Source of the DNA: Solenopsis invicta
Lineage: Eukaryota > Arthropoda > Insecta > Hymenoptera > Formicidae
Assembly (NCBI RefSeq): GCF_016802725.1
Contig: NC_052677.1
Coordinates: forward strand, 15,364,329-15,428,328
DNA: 64,000 bases
Reading direction: 5' to 3'
The notes under the pieces were generated by a model, which was given only the letters and a program-made list of their open reading frames with translations, did no database searches and was not told the DNA's origin. Positions 32,708-45,560 of the stretch are shown in pieces; position 1 is the first letter of the stretch; each line of letters starts with the position of its first letter. Made by a program: the position numbers and the translations under genes.

Positions 32708-35700
32708 CTGAAAATAATTTCGTAAAATATTATCTTCTTTGATATCGATATTATCACTAAAACCTGTCTACCTCGTTCTGTTTGCTACACAGCTGACCCA
32801 TTCATACATAAATGTTGGCTATGTTCGAGAAAATTACTTTGGAATGAAGCAGATTTATCGCGTAGTTTTAAAAGCAAAAACGCCAATACATATACCTACT
32901 ATCATTTTAAACATAATAAAGTAGTACATTTATATGCAATTTTATTTATTGCATTATTAATACAATAAACATTTTTGTATATATCGTATAGGAATTTCAT
33001 ATTATCAATGTGTTATATTATAAAAAAGTAACAAAAAAATATATATATAATTTAAATTTAATTTAAACAAAATATAATTTATTAAAAAATGTGAAAAAGT
33101 TGCGTTATTTTTTCAACTTAAAAGCTTATCTGAAATGATTGTAAATATGTTCGTAAATCTAATATCTTCTTTAAAAAAGCTATACTTACATACTTATATC
33201 ATTATATCACAAATAATCATTACAGACATTGATAGACGATTGATTAGGTTTTTAATTATCTTGTTCAAACATGCTAGTCATAAATTATATAACAAACATA
33301 CATTTAGCTGTGTCAATTTTCTTATTAGATTTTGCTCATATACAACGTTAACATTATATAATGCGTTTTAATATAATACCATTTGTTTTACCTATTCCTA
33401 AAAAAATTCCAATAAAAAATGTAAGAAACATTTCAAATACGTGAAATAAATATGAAAGTAATATTTACAGTTATTTTTCGATAAAAGAGCATGTATACAT
33501 CAATAATATTGGAAAACAACTGTAGGTATAGCTTTATTCAAATTTTTGTACCTTTTATATTATACATAAAAAGGAATTCTGAGAGAAAGAGGCATTACAT
33601 CAGTTTGTTACTAAAACACGACATAATCTCTGATTCTAGTTGATTTTATCAGAAATTATCACAAAATTGTATAGATTACGGACTTATTCAAAATTTATTG
33701 ATTTACATTTGTTACACATCACATTCACATTTTGCTTTGCATTGAAATCTTAGCAAACAATTTATATGGAGTACAATTTTATATAAATTGCCACAAAGCT
33801 GTGAATTATACACATACGTGAGGTTCACATGGTGTGAGATAGTAACTGAAATAAACATGAACGAGTAATATGCAAAGTGCAGCGTTATGTATTCATTAAC
33901 GCATGGCGGCTAAACTATATACACGTACAATTTTTGCATAAAGCAGTGTTTTTTTTAAACATACTTCATAAACATGCATTCTTTCGCAAGTTACACAAAA
34001 GAAGGGAGACTTTTTGAGAAATCATATTTTTCTCACTACACATTCATTCAATTAATTTATAATAAACCGCTGATTATTTTTATTCTAATTTATTTGAATG
34101 TAAAACTACATCAAAAATATAACTTGCATTGTAACATAAAATTATTTTACTTTAACTCATAAAATACAAAACTTCTATGAAAAGTTTATTTTAAAAATGT
34201 AACACATGGTACGACTACATATTCGGTAATTCTGTGAGTAATTAAGACAAAAAGATTTTTAATTATTTTAATTTATATTTGAATTTAAACAGCAAACGGA
34301 TGATTAATTTGGACAATTTCATTAATATTTTAAAATATCTATTATATTTATATACTTATAGTAAATTAGTAATAGTGGTAAATAAAATTATTTACAAGAA
34401 AACATTTGACATATTTATTATATAAGAGAAGAAAGGGTCATTCATTCAATTAACACGAGCGAAACGTATCAACAATTCATTGATATCCCGCATTCATATA
34501 AAATATTAACAGGATTATTTAAGAGGATCCTTGGGGTGCCAATCATAATAACATATCACATAAGTGCCTATTCATTTCTCAAATCACCATTTTCATCATT
34601 ACCACATTTAGTTGATGGAACGCTGTGTCCTTAATTGCAAACCTCTATTCACTTTGATAAAGTTATTTGTCAGGCTAACTATTATTCAATTCTTGAAGGT
34701 TTAATGGTTATTATTCTATTCTCAACGACTAACATGGAAATAGCATTTATTCACAGCATAAAATAGAAATTTCGTACCAACAAATATAAAAGTTAAAATT
34801 TAACAAAAGGTAAAATTTTATTTATTGTGATGAAATACAACATTCGTTGCGGAGAACGACACTGTTAATTTTATTTGAATTTAAGACGTTCCAGTTCTAA
34901 CATATCTCAATAGAAATCGATTCTACGCCAATTTCTAATTGGAAAAGACCTACTTAGTTAATCATTTTATTAATATTTTTTTTAAAGTAGAAAGATATTT
35001 GATCGTTACTGTAACAACATAACTCAAACAAGAACGCCTTCTACGGTCGCAGCTAGATCTCCGTGCTTTTATTGTTTGTGTGATTTTATATACTTTCCTT
35101 AAATTCAATGAACTGCGCGCCGAAATTTTTTTCAGTCATAACACAGCTCTACAATCAACAAGATTTAGTAATATCACGTATTAAGATTGAAATTAATATT
35201 AACCCTTTTTCCTCCTGAAAAATTGTTTAGAAATTTGAGAAAAGTATATAAAATCACACAAACAATACAAGCACGGAGCTCTAGCTGCGACCGTAGAAGG
35301 CGTTCTTGTCTGAGTTGTAATATTTTTTTATTTCCATTAATCTTCTTCAATGTTAATGAATACATGGATATAAATATATTTAAAGATATTACATGTGTCT
35401 AATTAATATAGGAATCAGCAATATTTCAATTCATATTTTTCTCAAAAATTACAAAATTGATTGAAAAAATTATTCTCTAGAAAAAACAACTGTCTCTTGT
35501 TCTCTTTACAAAAATATATTTATCTTCCATTATTCAATTTTATCACAAGTTAGACAAGACTTGTTATACGTCAATGCCATGTATCATCTATTAACCTTCA
35601 ACTCACTTGACTCACTTAATAAAGAACGTAACGAAAAGTTAACACGTCAATAAAAAATAAATTCACGAAAGACGCAGTAGGTCAACATTCTAGTTATTAT

Positions 35701-36003
35701 TTGGACAATAATACGTCATATCGGACTGGCAAAATTAAAACATGAGACTAGAAGGCCTATGTCAATCACAGCGGTTCTTGGTGTTTAATAATAATATTTA
35801 ATTTTTTTAATTAAAAGTTATTGTATGTTATTAAAAATTATTATTATATGTACATTAAATTAACCAAAGATATGCCATAAAATTTTAGGAAGAAATATCG
35901 TCTTACTAAAAAATATTGGACATTAATCAAGATAAAATAAAAGCCAATTTATCCCTAACGGAATTTGTTTAAAAAAAACAAGACTAGTACGTGTATATAA
36001 GAA
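32708..36003. other. Stretch between the GPCR loop exon and the first P450 promoter block
   Basis: AT-rich. The only notable structure is the long inverted repeat at 35018-35322. No minus-strand exon resembling TM1-TM5 was found here. Confidence 0.6.
35018..35322. repeat. Long inverted repeat, arms about 87 bp, spacer about 130 bp
   Basis: The left arm (about 35018-35104) contains AGAACGCCTTCTACGGTCGC. The right arm (about 35232-35322) contains GCGACCGTAGAAGGCGTTCT. Pairing continues through GTGTGATTTTATATACTTT with only a few mismatches. The arms are richer in GC than their surroundings. It could be a MITE or a hairpin-RNA source. Confidence 0.85.
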
Positions 36004-36165
36004 CATGTTTTTGAAGAACGGTAAAATGCACCGTCATCGCAAGAAGATAGTTAAAGTGATTGGTACGACGTTTATATACATACGCACTTTCAATCATATT
36101 CATTGACGCGCAGTAATTCAGTCGCAGAATTTCATGCAAGGCGTGTGCGTCTTCTCGCTAGCTAG
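36004..36165 (+). promoter_or_regulatory. Conserved 5' block of P450 copy 1
   Basis: It contains GAACGGTAAAATGCACCGTC, AAAGTG, TACGCACTTTCAATCA and TCAGTCGCAGAATTTC in the same order as the blocks upstream of the other copies. TCAGTC at 36118-36123 fits an arthropod initiator and would give a 5' UTR of about 240 bases. A TATATA lies 45 bases upstream, rather far for a TATA box. Confidence 0.55.
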
Positions 36166-36357
36166 TCTCTCAACCGTTTTTAATAATACTGAAATTAACA
36201 AAATGTGCATCAAATGTAATCAATAATTTTTTCACGTTATTGACACTACTGTGACAATCAAGGGTGAAAATAATTTTATCAATCCTAACAAGAACTGGTG
36301 ATAAAAAATCCCAATTAGTATTCTTTTTGCATAATCGATCCGGAAATTCTTATCACG

Positions 36358-37914
36358 ATGGAGCTGTTTACATTACTTCTGTCTATCGTGGTAGCAAGTA
36401 TTTGCTTATATTATTTTATTATAAGCAAGTTAACTCATTTCGAGCGACTGAAGATCCCGCATGTACGGCCGATTCCATTGTTGGGCAACATGGCACCGTT
36501 TGTTTTTGGACGTATCGCTCCGATGGAGCTCATGCAAAAGATATACCACCTCTTCCCGGACGCAAAGTACTACGGATTTTACGATTTTACAAAGCCCATG
36601 ATCGTTATCCGTGATCCGGAGTTGATTTCCACGATTGCCATTAAACAATTTGACAATTTCAGCGATCATTATGGCTTCGTGAACGAAACTCTCGACCCGA
36701 TAGCTGCTAAAAATCTGTTTAATCTGCGAGGAGATCATTGGCGTGAGATGCGTAAGCTTCTTAGTCCTAGTTTTACATCTAGCAAAATGAAAATGATGTT
36801 TGGACTTATGAATCAGTGCGCCGAGAACTTTGTCAATTTTGTGGTAACGGAATCTGGAAAGACCGGCAAAGCGTATGATATGAAAGACTTACTTAGCAGA
36901 TACGCCACTGATACGGTTGCCACGTGCGCTTTTGGCATCAACACAGATTCTTTTAAATATCCGAACAATGAATTTTTTATGGTTGGAAAAAAAGCAATGA
37001 CTTTTGATGCCTGGATGTCCTTCAAGTTTTTTATGCATAGAAACTTTTCGCTACTTTCAAAAATCTTGAAGCTGAGAATGTTCGGCCCAAAAATAGAGAA
37101 TTTTTTCAAAGATGTCGTTGCCACTACTGTGAAGGCCAGAGATGAACAGGGAATCGTTCGTCCAGACATGATTCAATTGATGATGGAGACCAGAAACAAA
37201 GATAGCGGACCCGAATTTGATATCGACGAGATGACTGCTCAAGCATTCGTTTTCTTTCTCGGCGGATTCGATACTGTATCATCAGTTATGTGTTTTATGG
37301 CACATGAAATCGGTGTCAATCCTGATGTACAAAGAAAATTGAGAGAAGAAATCGAGGACGTTCTTAGACAGACGAATGGCAAACCTACCTACGAGGCTAT
37401 TAATCGCATGAAGTATTTGGACGCTGTGATAAACGAGACTCAAAGACTGTATCCGGTAGCAATTTTACTTGACAGAGTATGCGTCAAAAAGACCGTATTG
37501 CCACCAGCGACTCCAGATGGCGAACCCATCACATTAAAACCTGGAGACAACATATGGTTCATGCCTTTTTCTCTGCATCGCGATCCAAAGTATTATCCGC
37601 ATCCAAAGAAGTTCGATCCAGAAAGGTTCCTTAACGGCAGTGTAGACAACTCGGTCTACATGCCGTTTGGTATCGGGCCCAGACTTTGCATTGGTAATAG
37701 ATTCGCTCTAATGGAAGCAAAAATCATGATATTCCATCTGCTTTGGCGTTGCGATATCGAACCCGATGTTAAAACTAGAGTTCCTATGGTGTTTAATAAG
37801 AAATCACTCGCCCCACTACCGGATGGAGGCTTCTGGTTGAAGTTGCGGGCAAGGAACTCGAAGGCTTCAGTTACACAATGTTTACCGAACGGACACAATG
37901 TTGATGAACAATAA
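36358..37914 (+). CDS. Cytochrome P450, CYP9 family (9e2-like), copy 1
   Basis: A microsomal mono-oxygenase of 518 residues, the usual CYP9 length, in one uninterrupted coding region. CYP9 enzymes typically oxidise plant toxins and insecticides. An N-terminal anchor (about residues 1-22) is followed by the proline hinge IPHVRPIPLLGN. Key motifs are WREMR (128-132), I-helix GGFDT with Thr306, ExxR at 360-363 (ETQR), PERF (421-424) and heme loop FGIGPRLCIG with Cys444. All catalytic residues are present. The C-terminus is extended (QCLPNGHNVDEQ). The ATG at 36358 is chosen because it starts the anchor. An overlapping upstream reading frame at 36264 is in another frame. The gene is the first of the tandem array and has its own upstream block. 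Confidence 0.96.
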   Translation: MELFTLLLSIVVASICLYYFIISKLTHFERLKIPHVRPIPLLGNMAPFVFGRIAPMELMQKIYHLFPDAKYYGFYDFTKPMIVIRDPELISTIAIKQFDNFSDHYGFVNETLDPIAAKNLFNLRGDHWREMRKLLSPSFTSSKMKMMFGLMNQCAENFVNFVVTESGKTGKAYDMKDLLSRYATDTVATCAFGINTDSFKYPNNEFFMVGKKAMTFDAWMSFKFFMHRNFSLLSKILKLRMFGPKIENFFKDVVATTVKARDEQGIVRPDMIQLMMETRNKDSGPEFDIDEMTAQAFVFFLGGFDTVSSVMCFMAHEIGVNPDVQRKLREEIEDVLRQTNGKPTYEAINRMKYLDAVINETQRLYPVAILLDRVCVKKTVLPPATPDGEPITLKPGDNIWFMPFSLHRDPKYYPHPKKFDPERFLNGSVDNSVYMPFGIGPRLCIGNRFALMEAKIMIFHLLWRCDIEPDVKTRVPMVFNKKSLAPLPDGGFWLKLRARNSKASVTQCLPNGHNVDEQ

Positions 37915-39059
37915 TGAAGCATGTTTGCACTCTTTAAATACAAAAAACACAATATGATCTACAATTGTGTAAGAAAGAATATTACTTTGATGAAAGATTG
38001 TAGAATTAATGATTATTCTTAATCGATTATATTAGATTAGTTATTATTCTTTAGTCACGTGTGAAAAGTTAAATAATATTTAATACATATTCTATTAGTT
38101 ATCTACTTATGTGTATACACATGTATATATACACATATATGTATAATTGAATACTTTTTATTGTTGTGTATTAAATATTTTTACTTTCTCAATATAATAA
38201 ACAAATCATATATATGAAATATGTCAGTACATAAGATTGAGGGAAGAGAGAAAGAGAGAGGAAATTAAGACAAACATTGATTATGGTGTTATATAAATAA
38301 GTGGTATAATTGATGTATGTATGACACTGAAAAACTATTTATACATTTTGGAACAGTGTTTAATTAGGCAGTCAAAAATAATGCACATTAAATTAGCAAT
38401 AAAATTCTTAATTTACAACAATTTATTTTTATTTTAGACAGATAATGTAAATTTCTGTCAAATAAACTCTCGAAAGAACAAACGGTACTTTGATATTAAA
38501 AAAGAAATTACTTTTTCATTTTCTTTCCCTTTCATTTCCCTTTCATTTTTTATCTAAAGAATTCATTCAATTTATACAATATCGTAAATAGTAGCACACT
38601 AGGTACACGATGTAAAAGTATTATAAAGTGTTTAATTTATTTGCATATAGTTTGGATTTCTTAAAATTTAATAAAAATATTAAAATGTTAACTAATTTAT
38701 TAAGTATGTAATTAAAATTCTATTCTCTAAAACAAAATATATTCTTCTGCTAAAATATTTACTTTTACATTTAAATACAGGAAAAGTTAAAAGTTTATGG
38801 AAATAAAACTTCAATCTTTTATCAAATATTTTCTGCTGAAGAAAGAGCTATTTATTTCGTTTCAGAACTCAAGTTGGAATATTTGTTATAATAATGTAAA
38901 TTTTTTACATGTCATAATAAATCAGAAAAAGATATCAGAAGAAAATATTGTCTTATTACAAAATGTGAAGCAATGATACTGCTAAAGTGAAATTGGCCTC
39001 TAACCTTATTCCTAAAAAAAGAACTGATAATACACTGTTAAACATTGCTTCGCACGTTG

Positions 39060-39165
39060 ATAAGAATGTTTTCGAAGAACGGCGAGGCAAATCTCAAGGA
39101 AATAGTCAAGAGGCTTTATGATGTTCGCATCTATGCACTTTCAATCATCTTAATTTTGTGAAAGC
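39060..39165 (+). promoter_or_regulatory. Orphan copy of the P450 5' block (no gene attached)
   Basis: GAAGAACGGCGAGGCAAATC, TTTATGATGTTCGCATCTAT and GCACTTTCAATCATCTTAAT correspond to the blocks upstream of the P450 genes, but a P450 start codon is not found within 300 bases. It is probably a relic of a lost copy. Confidence 0.55.
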
Positions 39166-41511
39166 TTTAAGAATTTTTTATTTTTACTTTATTTTATGAA
39201 TATTTGACAAGATATACAGATCAAGCAGTGAATCTCATAAAGGTATTGATTTTTTGTGAAGAGCGTTATTTTTCATCTTTAAAATGAGCCCAGGAAAATA
39301 TATAAAATTAGTATTAAAAAAGAGAATACCCCCTTCAGTTAAATAATACAATTCAATTATACGCAATTGTGCAATGTTTAAAATAATGGAGCACGTAATG
39401 GAATGCAAGATCTTGTCACGTAATGTAAACAGGTCCAAGTTTGAGGTCCTCTCTAAAGTAATATTTTTTACAATAAATTTTTTACCGTGTTTTAAGGTGC
39501 TTGTTAGCATCATAATATTATTAAATTGCTTGTTAATTTAATTTGTGTCAAATTAATTATTAGGTATGCAAGAATTGTGGGACACTCTGTATAATGTCTT
39601 TAATACATTATTAATCGCCTCAATATGTTTGTAGATTAAATGCGTTAATTAATAAAACACAAAAAATATTATTAATATATTATTTAAAAAACTCTCACTA
39701 AATATCTTTTTTCTTTGTTTTAGTTTTGCTACGTCTAAATAATTTCACAATTTATTATAAATATTTCGTTATCCTACTCAGAAGTAGGTATTCAACGATG
39801 ATATAACTGAAGTGAGAATATCCATGTCTTTTCAATAAGTCTTTAATCAAACTCAATTTATAAATGATAAACTTCATGTATTAATAACAATAATCATACT
39901 GAATCAGTAAGATATTATGACTTATTAAAAGACTATGTTGCGTGAAACTGATGTGATAATCTCTTACGACGTTCACAGTTGCGCACTTAAGAGAAGCAAA
40001 ATTAATCGATAAAAAATAAAACCTACATTTCAGATAACATATCAGAATGATAAGCTATCTTAATGGTGGAATTTTTACGAAGCTTCTATAAGCAAGAAAT
40101 TAAAAAAATTTATAAATTTAGTTGTGATAATAAAATAGATATATTTGATAGCAGAATTAACATTATCTTGCATGTTTTCATGTTGCGAATCTGATATTAT
40201 TTTGCCAATTGGATAAAAAGATCGATCATGATTTCTAAGCTGTTAATATTATTTTTAATGATGCTGAATAAAATGATATTCTTTATGACAGCAGACTCTT
40301 AATTGAAATTACGTAAAAAGAAATCTGTAAATGCTCGCTAATGTTTAGCGAATTGATATAAAGCTGAAAACGAAAATAAATATTTATAATATTTATAAAA
40401 CATGAAATATAAAATTATACGTTAAAAATAGGTTTTGTAAATTATTTTCTAGTCACGTTTTACAGTTTTTATCTTAACATTAGGATGGAAAATTAAAGGA
40501 AGGAGAGAGAGAGAGAGAGAGAAAGTATGAAAAATAAAAGCGCAGAAAAAATTATTGTATAAAAATTTTATATGTATTCTGTTTATTATAAATATGTATT
40601 ATTATGCATATTTTTATAAAAAGCAACTATGTTGTTTAATCACTTTTAATGCAATTATTTTAGACACTTTTATTTCAATGATTTTTTAAATATAATTATT
40701 ATATTAATTAATGTAATCAGTTTTAAAAAATATTTGGAATAGATTTTTTTAATTCATATATACGAGTATTGTTGAGCTTATTAATTTTATAATACATTTT
40801 TTATATAAATAATTGTACGCATTATTTGTCGAGTACATTATTACATTTGTAAAAATCATGCTCTTTCTTTACAATATTGTATTTCATTTATTATATATCA
40901 TTTTCCCTTAGTGGATAATATCATGTTATATACGTATATATGTATATATTTACATACATATATTTATGTCTTGTTACTCATACAAAAGTTTTGTAGAGAA
41001 ATTTCGAACAGTCAGTAAAGCGGTGATAATAAATTCTGTTCTAATGTGTTGCATGCTCATACAAAATGCGTAGTCTAAGAGAAGATTTACCGCGTCCATT
41101 TATTTCCATAGATAGGAATGCATTTCATGTGTTGCAAATGTGTTTTATGCATACAGATGTACGATAAATCATTACATTAGTATTTGATAAACTATCACAC
41201 CTTACAACCACGCGTTCAATAACAGCAAATTTAATGAGCCTCGTCAATTAAAATAATTTAATTTATAATATTGAAAGCTAAATTAAACAGAAGATGGAAA
41301 CATAAATGTTGAATAGAAATAATTTATATTTGAATTATAAATTTTGTGTAGAGCATACAAATGAAAGAGTTATATAAAATTTTATATTTCTTTATTTACA
41401 TACGGCTAAAGTAATTAATGTAAATATAGATTGTTTATATGAATACTTAAGAGAAAATATTATACTTATTATCATATTAAAAATATTAATCAATAACAAT
41501 TGTTACAATAA

Positions 41512-41633
41512 TGCTCATTTCCATCAATGTAGATTAACTTTGGTCTCAGTTTAACCTACTCTTTACCTTTTTTCAATTTTGAAAAGTAAGAAAAGATAAA
41601 AAGCAAGTTAAACTGCGTTGGTGGAAATAAGCA
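41512..41633. mobile_element. PIF/Harbinger-type MITE, copy in unit A
   Basis: The ends are TGCTCATTTCCATCAATG and CAACGCAGTTTAACTTGC-type inverted repeats, flanked by TAA on both sides (41509-41511 and 41634-41636). A 3-bp TWA duplication fits PIF/Harbinger. It has no coding capacity. Confidence 0.7.
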
Positions 41634-41700
41634 TAAGTCAGTTGATCGCAAATCCAATTTGATTTAAAAAAATGAGGATAGTACTTTACATGTTGATAAG

Positions 41701-41860
41701 AACTTTTTAAGTAGAACGGCAAAGTGCATGGTTCAAAGATAGTGAAAGTGATTTTGCGACATTCATTTCTATGGATATACAACGTTATAAATGGCTTCGT
41801 AGTGCATTCGTACAGAAGCCAGTCGAAAAATTTCTCGCGTCGCATGTGCATCTCCTCCTA
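41701..41860 (+). promoter_or_regulatory. Conserved 5' block of the P450 pseudogene
   Basis: It has the same order of motifs as the other copies: AGAACGGCAAAGTGCATG, AAAGTG, TTCGTAGTGCATTCGTAC, CCAGTCGAAAAATTTCTCGC. It is clearly the sister of the block at 46,855. Confidence 0.55.
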
Positions 41861-42099
41861 GATAATTTACTAAATTAACAATTTCTAATTAAACAGAAGC
41901 TTGACAAACGACAATTGAAAAAACAAGTGCAGTGATGTAATTAACAATATTACCTTTGTCTTTTACCGTTATTAACATTACTGAAACAATCAAGAGTGTG
42001 GAAATTGTTTCTATCAAAAGGAAACAAAAATTATTGACAATCAGAAACTATAATAAAGAATGTTGTGTTCGTGTATAGTTTCCGAAGATTCCCTTTATA

Positions 42100-43637
42100 A
42101 TGGAGCCGTCTACATTACTGCTGACTATTCTAATAGCGAGTATTTGACTATACTATTTTATCCTAAAGAAATTATTTTACTTCGAGCGACGGAAAATTCC
42201 AAAATGTGCAATAGGTTCTAATATTGAGCAACATGGCGCCATTCATTTTAAGACGTGCCTCTCCAGCGGAGATTATACAAAAATTATACAATCTCTTTCC
42301 AGACGCAAAATACTTTAGCCTTTACAATTTTACAAGGCCCATCATCGTTATCCGAGAACCGGAGCTAATTTCAATGATCACCATCAAACATTTTGACAAC
42401 TTCTGCGATCACTGTCCCTTCATGATTGAAACTCTTGATCCGATAACCAGTAGAAATCTATTTAACTTGCAAGGAGATCATTGGCGCGAGATGCGAAAGC
42501 TTCTTAGCCCGAGTTTTACATCCAATAAAATGAAGGCGATGTTTGGACTTACGAGTCAATGCGCTGAAAACTTTACCAATTTTGTGGCAACGGAATCTGG
42601 AAATAGTGGCAAGACATATGAAAGACCTACTTTGCAGATACGCCAACGATACGGTGACCACGTGCGCTTTTGGCATCAATGTGGGTTCTTTTAGGCATCC
42701 AAAAAAAGAATTTTTCTTGCTTAGAAGAAAAGCAATGAATTTTGATGGGCCCTGGCTGACCTTTACGATTTTTATGCATAGGAATTTTCCGCTACTTTTG
42801 ACACTCTTAAACCTGAAAATGTTTGGTCCAAAGATAGAGAATTTCTTTAAAAATATTGTTATTGACACTGTGAAAGCCAGAGATGAGCAGAAAATAATTC
42901 GTCCGGACCTGATTCAATTGATGATGGAGACCAAGAACAAAGATAGCGGATCCGAATTCGATATCGACGAGATGACTGCCCAGGCGTTCATTTTCTTTGT
43001 AGCCGAATTCGATGCTGTATCAAACGCTATATGTTTCGTGGCTCACGAAGTTGGTGTAAATCCTGATGTTCAGAAAAAATTGAGAGAGAAAATCGATGAC
43101 GTTCTCAAACAGACCAATGGAAAACCTACGTATGAAACTATTAATCACATGAAATATTTGGATGCTGTGATAAACGAATCTCTTAGACTGCCAATCTCTT
43201 AGCTGCTTCAGGAGCAGCTTTCCTTGACAGACAATGCGTCAAAGAAACCGAATTGCCACCAGCAACTCTGGATGGCGAATCAATCAGTGTAAAATTGGAA
43301 GACAGTATATGGTTACCGACTTTTTTTCTGCATTGCGATCCAAAGTACTATCCGCATCCAGACAAGTTTGATCCAGAAAGATTTCTTAACGGCAGTGTGG
43401 ACAACTCGGTCTATTTGCCATTTGGTATCGGGCCCAGGATCTGCATCGGTAACAGGTTCTCTAACGGAAGTAAAAGTAATGCTTTTCTATCTACTTTGGC
43501 GTTGCAATCTTGAACCCGACGTCAAAACTTATAGAGTTTCTATGGTGTCTCAGAAGAGATTATTTGCATTATAACTCAAAGGAGGTTTCTGGTTGGAATT
43601 ACGTGCGAGGAATTTGAAAGCTCCTATTACAAATTAA
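42100..43637 (+). pseudogene. CYP9-family P450 pseudogene (copy 2)
   Basis: The start ATG (42100) and anchor match the intact copy at 47250, but codon 16 is TGA. A frameshift follows in the proline hinge (near 42,200-42,225). A 5-bp loss near 42,619 breaks the segment before the CRYANDT motif. An insertion near 43,190 disrupts the sequence after ESLRL, and another shift after CIGNRF (near 43,461) breaks the C-terminus. Fragments remain recognisable: WREMRKLLSPSFTS, FVAEFDAVSNA (I-helix Gly and Thr both lost), FDPERFLNG and FGIGPRICIG. Several independent lesions rule out a simple sequencing error. It may still be transcribed, since its 5' block is present. Confidence 0.95.
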
Positions 43638-45219
43638 TGTTTATTTAACATTACACAAAGTGAAGAACAGCAATGTTGTATATTTATAATTCATTTTTTT
43701 TCTAATTTGTAACTTTTATTTGGCTGTACACATTTCAAATTATACAAAGTTAAAATAATAACATGGAATTTTGTTAATATGGTTTTTTAAGCAAAATTTT
43801 TATATTAAAATATTTCTTCAATAAATCGATTATTATTCCAGAAAGCAGTGTTTAGAAACATTAGAAATATTATATAATGTTTGTTGTTTAATGTTAAACA
43901 GGGATAAAGTAATATCCCCAGGATATAATAATAATATTTCTAATAAAATTGCTAATGGTATTCCTAAAGTTTCTAAAGAAAAATTCTAAATCAGGAAAAT
44001 TCTAAACAATGGAAAATTAAAAATATACAATTTTGTAACAAGGTACTGTGTTTCTTTTAAACAAATTTAATTTTTTTAAATTATTTTTATACGTAGCCAT
44101 ATTACAACTACTTTTTTTTCCATCGATTATGCAGTGCATTAGTTTTTTATAAATCACGTCCTAAATAATAAATATTTCATTACTGTAAATCTAGAATCTG
44201 TCAAACAACATTTTGAATGTTCGTTCAAGTTTTGAATGTAATCATTCAAGTTTCAATAGAAAATAATAATTATAAACAAAGTTATTCAATAAAATGAAAA
44301 TGGGTGCCACATTACCCTCTTGTCCTCTAACATATTTTATCAACATAAAATATATTAATGTACTTATGTAAGAAGGAGATAAAGAGAATTGAGACAAAAT
44401 TAGTTATAATATTATACATTTAATAACATAAACAACGTACATGTAACACTACCAAATCATAAATATTCTTGAAAAGTTCTTTTAAATTGTATATGTTAAA
44501 ACTAATAAAAATGTTTAATCAGACAATGTTAATAAAAATTTGCTTTTATCTTTGGCCAGATAAAATAAATGTTTGACAAAAACTCTGTCGAAATTATAAG
44601 CACTTACAGTTTTTATTTCTAAAGTGTGCTCAATTGTTTTGTTATATTTTGCAATAAAGTGTATAAAGCGACTTTGTGTCTACAAAACATGATCTTATTA
44701 TTACTAACTGTGATAATAAGATAAAGAATTCATTCAATTCACAATGTAATAAATAGTAGCACACTAGGTACACGATGTAAAAGTATTATAAAGTGTTTAA
44801 TTTATTTGCATATAGTTTGGACTTCCTAAAATTTAATAAAAAAATTATAATGCTAATTAATTTATTAAGTATGTATTAATTAAAATTCTATTCTCTAAAA
44901 CAAAATGTATTCTCCTGCTAAAATATTAACTTTTACAATTAAATACAGGAAAAGTTAAAAGTTTACGGAAATAAAATTTCAATTTTTTATCAAATATTTT
45001 CTGCTGAAGAATAAGCTATTTATTTTGTTTTACAATTTAAGTTGGAATATTTGTTATAATAATATAAATTGTTTACGTGTCATAATTAATCAGAAGAAGA
45101 TATTGTCTTATTACAAAGTCTTAGGCAATGATACTGCTAAAGTGAAATTGGCCTCTAACCTTATTCTTAAAAAAAGAACTGATAATACACTGTTAAACGT
45201 TGCTTGCAACATGCTTCGC

Positions 45220-45325
45220 ATGTTGATAAGAGTATGTTTTCGAAGAAACAGCGAGGCACATTTCAAGGGGATAGTCCAGAGGCTTTATGATGTTCGCATC
45301 TGTACACATTTTATCATCTTAATTT
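45220..45325 (+). promoter_or_regulatory. Second orphan copy of the P450 5' block
   Basis: It is the paralogue of the block at 39,060 (TTTATGATGTTCGCATCTGT and onward) and again has no P450 behind it. It was copied along with the segmental duplication. Confidence 0.55.
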
Positions 45326-45508
45326 TGTGAAAACTTTACGAATTTTTTACTTTTACTTTATTTATTCTATTACTTTTACTTTATTTACTTTATTATTTGA
45401 CAAAATACACAGATCAAGCGGTAAATGTCACAATGGGAGAGCATGATTTTTTGTGAAGAGTATTATTTTTTATCTTTAAAATGAGCTCAGAAAACAGATA
45501 GTACTAAA

Positions 45509-45510
<2 letters not shown>

Positions 45511-45557
<47 letters not shown>
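45511..45557. repeat. (GA)n microsatellite
   Basis: About 23 GA units. The corresponding site of unit A (near 39,315) lacks the expansion. Confidence 0.95.

Positions 45558-45560
<3 letters not shown>

Larger units (their letters stand above)
37915..41700. other. Spacer between P450 copy 1 and the pseudogene
   Basis: AT-rich. From about 38,560 it is duplicated in the spacer starting at about 44,725, including an orphan 5' block at 39,060-39,165. Relative to the second copy it has about 1.1 kb extra (39,997-41,084). It also holds a (GA)n tract at about 40,503-40,522 and a small MITE at 41,512-41,633. No gene is supported. Confidence 0.7.
38560..43637 (+). repeat. Tandem segmental duplication, unit A (spacer plus P450 pseudogene)
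   Basis: Near-identical to 44,725-48,780 over long stretches, for example CACACTAGGTACACGATGTA at 38,597 and 44,761, and AATTATACGCAATTGTGCAA at about 39,355 and 45,587. The duplication includes upstream spacer, MITE, 5' block and P450. Confidence 0.85.

Noticed and set aside
45025..45330. A 101-codon ORF in the P450 spacer
   Set aside because: It overlaps the duplicated orphan 5' block; the paralogous region at 39 kb does not keep the frame.
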